Part shown: positions 1 to 5,684 of the stretch, piece after piece
How positions within the stretch are numbered: position 1 is the first letter of the stretch
How the letters are laid out: each line of letters begins with the position of its first letter
Assembly: GCA_020425885.1 (NCBI GenBank)
Contig: JAGQRA010000207.1
Coordinates: forward strand, 1-16,983
Length of the DNA: 16,983 bases
From: Planctomycetota bacterium
GTDB taxonomy: Bacteria; Planctomycetota; UBA1135; UBA2386
Reading direction: 5' to 3'
Translations under genes and position numbers: made by a program
The notes under the pieces: generated by a model
What the model was told of the DNA's origin: nothing
Databases searched by the model: none
Seen by the model: only the letters and a program-made list of their open reading frames with translations

Positions 1-138
1 AACCGGTCCTTCGAGCGCCGCCGCGACTCGGGGGTCGTGCTGCGGACGCGCCGCGAGCAACGGGCCGGGCAGCATCGCGGCCAACCCGAAGAGGAGAGGG
101 ATCGGCCGCCCGGCCGGACTCGGTTTCGGATCGTTCAC
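1..138 (-). CDS. N-terminus of a secreted protein (partial, runs off left edge)
   Basis: An open frame on the minus strand starts at a GTG (138-136) and runs to the window edge, giving the first 46 residues. They read as a Sec signal peptide: a short polar start with Lys5 and Arg11, a hydrophobic core from about residue 13 (PLLFGLAAMLPGPLLAA), then a likely cleavage site near Ala29-Ala30 and a polar mature start. The start is uncertain. An in-frame GTG at 168-166 would add ten residues with several arginines, and neither start has a clear Shine-Dalgarno. The mature domain is outside the window, so no function can be given. Export is inferred from the leader only. Confidence 0.5.
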   Translation of the reverse strand, partial: MNDPKPSPAGRPIPLLFGLAAMLPGPLLAARPQHDPRVAAALEGPV

Positions 139-392
139 TTCGCGGCGAGGATAGCGCCTCGCCGCCACCCGCAATCTTCATCTCGGCTTGGCTCCGGGTT
201 CTGGTCGCGTCGGCACACTCGATGCCGTCGACATGCCCACCACACCCGATCATTGGTTGATGTTGCTCGCCGGAGCCCTGCTGCTGTGGCTCGGCTGGTT
301 GCGGCGGCGGGTCACGCGCCGGCGGCAGCGCGGCGGCCACCTGCTCGGATCGTGGTGACGGCGACGCACCCAGCCGCGGGCCCCGACGTCGT
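139..392. other. 254-bp gap with one weak small ORF
   Basis: This stretch separates the minus-strand secreted-protein start from the end of the small helical-protein pair. Apart from the possible 41-codon membrane peptide on the plus strand I see no gene, RNA or convincing terminator here. It probably contains the promoter of the gene leaving the left edge, but no promoter sequence stands out. Confidence 0.4.
233..358 (+). CDS. possible 41-aa single-pass membrane peptide
   Basis: ATG at 233, TGA at 356-358. The peptide has a short polar N-terminus, one hydrophobic stretch at about residues 8-23 (WLMLLAGALLLWLGWL), then a dense basic segment (RRRVTRRRQR) and a short tail. By the positive-inside rule the C-terminus would be cytoplasmic. 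Most third codon positions are G or C, like the neighbouring genes. No Shine-Dalgarno precedes the ATG, and a tiny ORF in high-GC DNA can arise by chance, so this is a candidate only. The shape also resembles C-terminal membrane anchors, but the frame is closed by a stop at about 152, so it is not the tail of a longer gene. Confidence 0.3.
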   Translation: MPTTPDHWLMLLAGALLLWLGWLRRRVTRRRQRGGHLLGSW

Positions 393-731
393 TCAGGCGA
401 CGGCGAGGCCGGGCCGAGCCGCGGCTTCGGTCGCGAACGAGAGGCAACGCCGGTCGCCGATCTCCTCCTCGACGCCGGCGAGGGCGAGGCGGACGTGCGC
501 GATCTGCATCGCCAGCTCGTCGTGCTCGTCCTGCATCTCGCAGCTGACCGGGTCGCGGCCGATGGCGTCGCTGCCGGACAGGCGGTCACGCACGGCCTCG
601 GAATGGCGTTGCTCGAGCTCGCGGGCGAGTTCGGCGAGATGGCTGAACATGCCGATCAGCTGGCAGCGCAGGCGGGCGCGGAGCTGCTGCAGGTCTCGGT
701 CGGCGTCGCCGAACTCAGGCGCTGCGGGCAT
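393..731 (-). CDS. small helical cytoplasmic protein, unknown function (112 aa)
   Basis: I do not recognise this 112-residue protein. It has no signal peptide or membrane segment. Residues about 10-85 are rich in Glu, Arg, Leu, Ala and Gln, with helix-like spacing (DLQQLRARLRCQ, LAELARELEQRH, DELAMQIAHVRLALAGVEEE), suggesting a two- or three-helix or coiled-coil protein. The start is well supported: a GAGGAGG Shine-Dalgarno (743-737) lies 5 nt before the ATG. The start codon sits inside the end of the upstream 93-aa gene (17-nt overlap), so the two are very likely co-translated. Two cysteines (Cys23 in RLRCQ and one near the C-terminus) make no recognisable motif. An adaptor or subunit role is only a guess. 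Confidence 0.65.
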   Translation of the reverse strand: MPAAPEFGDADRDLQQLRARLRCQLIGMFSHLAELARELEQRHSEAVRDRLSGSDAIGRDPVSCEMQDEHDELAMQIAHVRLALAGVEEEIGDRRCLSFATEAAARPGLAVA

Positions 732-996
732 GGCGACCTCCTCGATCGGGAGCGCAGTCCATGACGCGTTCGAGCACCTCGACGTCGCGGCGGCAGTGGA
801 TCAGAACGCGGCGTTCATCGCTCGGGATCGGATCGCCGGCCGCGAGGGCACGGGCGAACGCGGCCTGATATCGCTCCTCGGCGAGCTGCAGGTCGCGGCG
901 GGCACGTTCCATCTCGCCGGCGAAGCGGGCAGCGAAATCGGAGGCCGCGCAGGCGGCTCCGTCGAAGGCATCCTGGTCGAAGACAACTTGGTCCAT
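715..996 (-). CDS. small helical cytoplasmic protein, unknown function (93 aa)
   Basis: This 93-residue protein starts at ATG 996-994 and is not recognised. It has an acidic N-terminus (MDQVVFDQDAFDG), then alpha-helical, charge-rich sequence at residues 18-45 (FAARFAGEMERARRDLQLAE) and again at about 60-80 (RRVLIHCRRDVEVLERV). No export signal is present. The frame stays open upstream, but that extension is Arg-rich low-complexity sequence typical of a non-coding frame, so the internal Met was chosen. Its end overlaps the next gene by 17 nt, forming a two-gene unit of small helical proteins. A hairpin between it and the kinase gene suggests it is not part of the sigma-kinase transcript. No clear Shine-Dalgarno is visible. 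Confidence 0.55.
   Translation of the reverse strand: MDQVVFDQDAFDGAACAASDFAARFAGEMERARRDLQLAEERYQAAFARALAAGDPIPSDERRVLIHCRRDVEVLERVMDCAPDRGGRHARSA
737..743 (-). promoter_or_regulatory. strong Shine-Dalgarno for the 112-aa gene
   Basis: GAGGAGG read on the minus strand, 5 nt before the ATG at 731. It lies inside the coding end of the preceding gene, which fits translational coupling, and it fixes the start of the downstream ORF. Confidence 0.7.
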
Positions 997-1052
997 GTCG
1001 GCATCGTTGCCGGTGCAAAGCAAACGACGATGAAGAACGGGTGAAGCTTCGC

Positions 1053-1066
1053 GGCCGTCGGCGGCC
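1053..1066 (-). terminator. possible short hairpin terminator after the kinase gene
   Basis: A perfect 5-bp GC stem (GGCCG / CGGCC) with a 4-nt loop begins directly after the kinase stop codon. Minus-strand sequence beyond it is comparatively T-rich (GTTCTTCATCGTCGTTTGC) but lacks a clean T-run. It may end the sigma-kinase transcript. Confidence 0.3.
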
Positions 1067-3712
1067 TCACTTGTCCGACGGCCGCCCCTGCTCGATGGCC
1101 GTCGCCTCCTGCGTCCGACCCAACTGCCGCAGCAAAGCCACCAGTCGCTCACGCTGCGTCTCCGCCTCACCCTTCCTGCCCGCAGAGCTCGAGCGCTGCA
1201 GCGCTTCGGCGAGCAGGGCGACGGCCTCCTCGCGGCGACCGACACCGCTCTGCATGAACGCCAGGTTCGTCATTGCCGTCGAGGTCACGAAGTGATCCTC
1301 GGGCAATCGCTCGCGCGCGATCGCCAACGCTTCGGCCTGGAGTTCGATCGCCTGCTGCTGCCGGCCGCGCTTCCACAGCAGACCGGCGAGGTTGCCGAGG
1401 CAGCCCACCCGTCCCTCGACGGCATGACCCGGCAGGTCGCGGAAGTTGTCGGCGGCCGCCCGCAGCAGCTGCTCCGCCTCGACCGAGGCACCGGTCCCGA
1501 CCAACACCGCGCCCAACCGCTGCATCGCCTCGCTCACGAACACATGGTGCTCGCCGAGGCGTTGGCGCAGGACGGTGATCGCGCGTCGCAGCAGCGGCTC
1601 GGCCTCGGCATCGCGACCGCGAACGTGGAACAGCCACGCCAGGTCGACTTCGGTCCACGCCACCTCGGCATGGTCGGCGCCGTAGAGTTCACGGCGTCCT
1701 TCCAGGCACTCCGACAGGCACTCCTCCGCGGCCTGCATATCACCCCTTCGCAGCAACAACAGCGACTCGTGCTGCAGCGCGACCAGAGCTTCCGGGTGTT
1801 TGTCGCCGAGCGGCTCGAACAGCCGCCGGGCCTGCGCCAGATGCTCGAGGGCCTCGTCGACGCGACCACGTGCGCCGTACAGGTTGGCGAGCTGCAACGA
1901 GCTCCGCGCCTGCCCGGTGAGATCACCGGCCTCCTGCCGCAGCAACTGGCCATGCTCGGCGGCGGCGACGGCCTGCTGCCATTCGCCGCGGCGCTGCAGA
2001 CAGTTGGCCTTGATCTCGAGCAGAGCGGCCGCCGCCTGCGGCGTGGCGACCTCGTCGACGTGGCCGAGCCCGGTCGTCACCGCCGCGACGGCGGCCGCGA
2101 TGTCGCCGCTGTCGAACCGCGCCCGCGCCTGCTCGACCAGCGCCGTCAGCAGGTGCAAGGGCTCGCCGGTTTCGCTGGCGAGCTCCACGATCCGGTCGGC
2201 ATGCACGCGGGCCTTGTCGAGGGAACCGCCGATACGCTGCAGGCGCGCGAGCGACAGCCGCACGCGATACTCGACCTCGGGATCGCCCTCGACCCGATCA
2301 GGCAAGGTCCGCTCGAAGTCGGCCAGCAGCTCGCGGACGGGATAGTCGGCCCGGCCGGAGCGAGCCGGATCGGCCGATTCCCACAGGTTGTCGAGCAGGT
2401 CCAGCGCACGCCGCGCACGTTCGGAGGCCCGTTCCGCGGCGCGCTGATCATCGCGCGCCCGTTGCTCGGCGATCACCGCGGCCTGCTCGGCCGCGCGCGC
2501 CACGAGCAGACCGCGCACCGCGAAGAAGGTGCCGAGACTCGACGCGACCAGCACCGCCGACGCCGCCCCGACCAGGAGCCGGTGGCGACGGGCCAGCTTG
2601 CGCAGCCGATATCCACGCCCCGCCGGGGCGACGGTCACGGCTTCGTGATCCCGGACCCGCTGCACGTCCTCGGCCAGCGCGGCAGCGGCCTCGTAGCGAT
2701 GGGCCGGCTCGACGGCCATCGCCTTGGCCACGACCCAATCGAGTTCGATCGGCAGGCCTGGTAGAGCCGTCGGCAGCTCGGCCAGCGGCGCCGCGCCGCC
2801 GACCCTGATCCGCTGCAACAGCTCCTTGGTGCCATCGTGTCCGGCCGGGCGCGTGAACGGTCGACAACGGCCGAGCAGCTCGTAGAGCAACACCCCCAGC
2901 GCGTAGACATCGGTGACGGTGTCGACCGCGCCGACATCCGCCCGGGTCTGTTCGGGACTCATGTACTCGGGCGTTCCGAGCGGCAGCGCAACGTCGGATT
3001 CGCCGCGCGAACGTGCCACGCCGAAGTCGACGACCACCGGCTGGGCGGCGCCATCGCGCTCCGCCACCAACACGTTCGACGGCTTGAGGTCGCGGTGCAC
3101 GACCCCCTTGCTGTGCGCGTGCTGCACCGCGCGGCAGACCTCGATGAACAGGCGCAGTCGCGCGTCGATACCGAGCCCGTGCGCGTCGCAGTACCGCACC
3201 AGCGGCTCCCCTTCGACCAGCTCCATCGCCATCCACGACCGGCCCGAGTCGGTGACGCCGGCGTCGATCACCTTGGCGATGCCCGGGTGGCGCATGCGCG
3301 CGAGGCTCTGCCGCTCGGCAGCGAAACGTTCGGCGACCTCGGCCGCGTCGCCGCCGGCATGCAGCACCTTGAGCGCGACGTCGCGCACGACCGGCTCTTC
3401 CTGGCGCGCTCGCCAGACGCTGCCGAAGCCGCCGTGACCCAGACGTTCGAGCAGCTCGAAGTGATCGATGTGCCCCCCGACGACGAGCTCGTCATCGACA
3501 CCCGCCTCGGGATCGTTGGCGGCGGCCTCGACCATGCCGGTCGGATGCTCGAGGAAGTCGCCGGCCTCGTCATGGGCCTGCAGCAACCGCAGCAGACGAC
3601 TGCGCAAGGCGTCGTCGTCGCTGCACGCGCCGCCGAGGAAACCGTCGCGCTCGGCCGACGGCAGCTCCACCGCGACCTCGAACAGCTGCTTGAGGCGATC
3701 AGCCGCCGCCAT
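1067..3712 (-). CDS. transmembrane Ser/Thr protein kinase with C-terminal TPR repeats
   Basis: This 881-residue Hanks-type kinase has an intact catalytic core: glycine loop GHGGFGSV (92-99), lysine in ALKVL (about 115), HRDLKPSN (206-213), DFG (229-231) and GTPEYMSPEQ (246-255). The N-terminal 80 residues form the acidic helical segment common in planctomycete kinases (RLKQLFEVAVELP). A transmembrane helix follows at about 380-404, then an Ala/Arg/Glu coiled coil, then about 300 residues of TPR or kinesin-light-chain-like repeats, presumably extracytoplasmic and protein-binding. ATG 3712 was chosen over ATG 3736 because it gives the usual family N-terminus. It overlaps the sigma-factor end by 14 nt. 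In this arrangement the kinase is expected to control the adjacent ECF sigma factor by phosphorylation or binding; that link is inferred from gene order. Confidence 0.93.
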   Translation of the reverse strand: MAAADRLKQLFEVAVELPSAERDGFLGGACSDDDALRSRLLRLLQAHDEAGDFLEHPTGMVEAAANDPEAGVDDELVVGGHIDHFELLERLGHGGFGSVWRARQEEPVVRDVALKVLHAGGDAAEVAERFAAERQSLARMRHPGIAKVIDAGVTDSGRSWMAMELVEGEPLVRYCDAHGLGIDARLRLFIEVCRAVQHAHSKGVVHRDLKPSNVLVAERDGAAQPVVVDFGVARSRGESDVALPLGTPEYMSPEQTRADVGAVDTVTDVYALGVLLYELLGRCRPFTRPAGHDGTKELLQRIRVGGAAPLAELPTALPGLPIELDWVVAKAMAVEPAHRYEAAAALAEDVQRVRDHEAVTVAPAGRGYRLRKLARRHRLLVGAASAVLVASSLGTFFAVRGLLVARAAEQAAVIAEQRARDDQRAAERASERARRALDLLDNLWESADPARSGRADYPVRELLADFERTLPDRVEGDPEVEYRVRLSLARLQRIGGSLDKARVHADRIVELASETGEPLHLLTALVEQARARFDSGDIAAAVAAVTTGLGHVDEVATPQAAAALLEIKANCLQRRGEWQQAVAAAEHGQLLRQEAGDLTGQARSSLQLANLYGARGRVDEALEHLAQARRLFEPLGDKHPEALVALQHESLLLLRRGDMQAAEECLSECLEGRRELYGADHAEVAWTEVDLAWLFHVRGRDAEAEPLLRRAITVLRQRLGEHHVFVSEAMQRLGAVLVGTGASVEAEQLLRAAADNFRDLPGHAVEGRVGCLGNLAGLLWKRGRQQQAIELQAEALAIARERLPEDHFVTSTAMTNLAFMQSGVGRREEAVALLAEALQRSSSAGRKGEAETQRERLVALLRQLGRTQEATAIEQGRPSDK

Positions 3713-4307
3713 GGTCCTGGTCCCGCAGCGCTGCATAGAGTTGGGCGCGGGCGAACGCCCATTCGCGCAGCACCGTGCGTCGCGACAGCTGCATCGCGGC
3801 GGCGGTCTCCTCGACGGTGAGGCCGGCGAAGAAGCGCAGGCGCACGATCTCGCCCGCCCGTGGGTCGTCCCGCGACAACTGCTCGATCAGCCGATCGAGC
3901 TGCAGGAACGTGTCGGCGTCGCCGTCGTCGGGTCGGGCGGCGAGGCGCTCCATGGCGACGTCCTGGTGGGGCGCACCGCCGCCGCGTTTGGTGCGGGTCC
4001 GGCGGCGCGCGTGGTCGACGAGGATGCGTCGCATCGCCACGGCCGCGGCGCGGTAGAAGGCGTAGCGATCCGACCAGTTGCCCTCGCCCACGCCGACCAG
4101 CTTGAGCCAGGTCTCGTGCACGAGCGCCGTCGCCTGCAGGGTGTGATCGCGACGTTCGCCCGCCATCCGCGCCTGCGCCAGGTTGCGGAGTTCGCGGTAG
4201 ATCAGCGGCAGGGCGGCATCGGCGGCGGTGGCCTCGCCGGCGGCCGCGCGCTGCAACAGCTCCGTCAGTGGCGCGGAACCATCGGGCGGTGGATCGGCGG
4301 GCGACAT
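3699..4307 (-). CDS. ECF RNA polymerase sigma factor (TIGR02999 / Sigma70_ECF type)
   Basis: A 202-residue extracytoplasmic-function sigma factor. The segment LIYRELRNLAQARMAGERR (35-53), then LQATALVHETWLKLVG (57-72), WSDRYAFYRAAAVAMRRILVDHARRR (78-103) and KRGGG, is characteristic of the Planctomycetes/Acidobacteria ECF family. Region 4 follows at 136-192 with a helix-turn-helix (LTVEETAAAMQLSRRTVLREW). The start at ATG 4307 gives a normal family length; the frame runs further upstream, but that part is low-complexity. The gene overlaps the downstream transmembrane kinase by 14 nt. This matches the ECF-STK arrangement known in Planctomycetota, where a kinase replaces a classical anti-sigma factor. 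The target promoters cannot be read from this window. Confidence 0.93.
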   Translation of the reverse strand: MSPADPPPDGSAPLTELLQRAAAGEATAADAALPLIYRELRNLAQARMAGERRDHTLQATALVHETWLKLVGVGEGNWSDRYAFYRAAAVAMRRILVDHARRRTRTKRGGGAPHQDVAMERLAARPDDGDADTFLQLDRLIEQLSRDDPRAGEIVRLRFFAGLTVEETAAAMQLSRRTVLREWAFARAQLYAALRDQDHGGG

Positions 4308-4317
4308 CCGGCCCGCG

Positions 4318-4323
4318 ACTATA
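4318..4323 (-). promoter_or_regulatory. possible -10 element (TATAGT) just before the sigma-factor gene
   Basis: TATAGT on the minus strand lies 10 nt before the sigma-factor ATG, in otherwise very GC-rich DNA. It resembles a -10 hexamer and would give a nearly leaderless transcript, consistent with the absence of a Shine-Dalgarno. No -35 match is evident, so this is weak. Confidence 0.25.
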
Positions 4324-4337
4324 CGCCTGCCTGCAGC

Positions 4338-4356
4338 CGGGCGCGCCGAGCGCCCG
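4338..4356 (-). terminator. GC-rich hairpin between the secreted-protein gene and the sigma factor
   Basis: Perfect 7-bp stem CGGGCGC / GCGCCCG with a 5-nt loop, 52 nt after the stop of the 367-aa secreted-protein gene and 31 nt before the sigma-factor ATG. It could terminate the upstream transcript or act as an operator. There is no T-tract. Confidence 0.3.
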
Positions 4357-4407
4357 CCGGCGACGAATCGGATCGGCTCCGCGAGCAGGACCACGGCATC
4401 CTTCGCG

Positions 4408-5511
4408 CTACAGGAACGTGCCTTCGAGCAGCACCGGAACGGCGCCGAACTCGGGCGTGCTGGCCGAACCGTAGTTGACCAGGGTGCCGCTCGCGGCGGC
4501 CGGGTCGGCGGCATCGACCTGTTGCATCGGGAACTGTTCGAGCGCATCGCCGACGCGCACCTCGACGGCGCCGCTGGTCAGCACGCCGAGCGCGTTGGCA
4601 GTCGGATCGAGCAGCATGGACTGGCCGTAGAGCCGCAAGCCGACGAACGAGGGGGCGCCGGGCACCGGCACGTTGGCCATCGACAACCACCCGATGAAGG
4701 TCGACTGCCAGCTGTGCGGCACGTAGGCCAGGGGAGAGACGTAGATCGAGTGGGTCGGCGCGCCGAGGGGGCCCAGATCGTAGGGCGCGGGCAACGCGGC
4801 GAAGCCGATCCCCATGAAGCCCGCAGGATGCGTCCAGCCGAGCATGGAGTTGAACTCGATCGTGTTGCCCGGGCTGAACAGGCGCGGGGTCGCGGAGCTG
4901 TTGACGGTCGCGAGCACCTGCAGGCTGTCGAAGCTCGGGTTGTCACCGGCGACGCCGTACGTGGTTGCCGATCCACCGCCCTGCATCGCATCGAGGTAGT
5001 AGAAGGAGGAACCGCCCGCCGCGTTGTTGCCGACGATGTCGATCAACAGGTCGCCCATCGAGCTCGTGAACACGTACGGCGTCGGGAAGGTGATCACGGT
5101 GTCCCATCCCATCGGACCGTCGTAGCCCGTGGCCTGCGCCGGCAGGCTGACCGTGCCCGAGAACACCTGCGTCGCGGCGCCCGTGACGTTGCTGGCGAAG
5201 GTCGTCTGCAGACCACCGAGCCCGACGCTGCTGTGGCTCAGCGACACGGTCACGTTCGGCAAGGACCGGGCGGCTTGCGGCGAAGAGGCGCGATCGGCGC
5301 GAAAGCGGATGCCCGTCAATACGGCCTGGGTCGTCGCCACCGAGGCGGCGTCGATCAGGATCTGGGTGCGGAAGCCGAGCTTGCCGAACGGCAGCGCCTG
5401 CGACCGCTGACCATCGACAGCGTCGGCGTGAGCCGGCACGGGCTGGGTCGATTGCGCGGTCAACGAGGTGACGAAGGTGAGGGAGAGGGCGATCGGTAGA
5501 GATGTACGCAT
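4408..5511 (-). CDS. secreted protein of unknown function (367 aa)
   Basis: The N-terminus is a clear Sec signal peptide (residues 1-19, MRTSLPIALSLTFVTSLTAQ, likely cut after Ala-Gln). The mature part has a Gly/Ser/Thr/Val-rich, beta-strand-like composition with many short hydrophobic stretches and no transmembrane helix, suggesting a beta-sandwich surface or periplasmic protein. Segments such as GKLGFRTQILIDAASVATTQAV and GWDTVITFPTPYVF look like ordered strands. I recognise the general style of large secreted planctomycete proteins but no named family and no catalytic motif. Mature cysteines are absent. It follows the ELWxxDGTxxGT-repeat gene on the same strand, 173 bp away, with hairpins between, so co-transcription is doubtful. 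No strong Shine-Dalgarno was seen. Confidence 0.8.
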   Translation of the reverse strand: MRTSLPIALSLTFVTSLTAQSTQPVPAHADAVDGQRSQALPFGKLGFRTQILIDAASVATTQAVLTGIRFRADRASSPQAARSLPNVTVSLSHSSVGLGGLQTTFASNVTGAATQVFSGTVSLPAQATGYDGPMGWDTVITFPTPYVFTSSMGDLLIDIVGNNAAGGSSFYYLDAMQGGGSATTYGVAGDNPSFDSLQVLATVNSSATPRLFSPGNTIEFNSMLGWTHPAGFMGIGFAALPAPYDLGPLGAPTHSIYVSPLAYVPHSWQSTFIGWLSMANVPVPGAPSFVGLRLYGQSMLLDPTANALGVLTSGAVEVRVGDALEQFPMQQVDAADPAAASGTLVNYGSASTPEFGAVPVLLEGTFL

Positions 5512-5535
5512 GACAGGATGGGGTTGGCGGGGAAG

Positions 5536-5551
5536 GGGTCGGCATCGACCC
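5536..5551 (-). promoter_or_regulatory. perfect inverted repeat in the 5' region of the 367-aa secreted-protein gene
   Basis: GGGTCG-GCAT-CGACCC, a 6-bp perfect stem with a 4-nt loop, 25 nt before the ATG at 5511. It could be an operator or a leader hairpin affecting translation. No known regulator site matches. Confidence 0.3.
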
Positions 5552-5655
5552 GGGGGCCTTACACCGGCTCGGCGTCGAAACGGGCCAGGGGTGCCATGAA
5601 TTCGTCGACGGGGTCAGGGCAGCGACACAGCCTACGCCCAAGCCCTCCCCCGAAA

Positions 5656-5681
5656 CCCCGCGCCGCGTTCGCCGCGTGGGG
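5656..5681 (-). terminator. possible terminator after the ELWxxDGTxxGT-repeat gene
   Basis: An 8-bp stem (CCCCGCGC / GCGTGGGG on the plus strand, with a G-T wobble there and an A-C mismatch on the minus-strand RNA) and a 10-nt loop. It begins 3 nt after the TGA of the 961-aa gene and is followed on the minus strand by TTTC. Position and shape fit an imperfect intrinsic terminator. Confidence 0.4.
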
Positions 5682-5684
5682 GAC

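Noticed and set aside
37..1044. 335-codon plus-strand ORF across the small-protein region
   Set aside because: Arg/Ser/Ala-rich low-complexity sequence, while the minus strand has a strong Shine-Dalgarno and helical proteins.
1292..2764. Long plus-strand ORF (490 codons) opposite the kinase gene
   Set aside because: It is the antisense shadow of the kinase TPR and transmembrane region. The protein is Gln/Arg/Gly-rich without domains, and high GC keeps antisense frames open.
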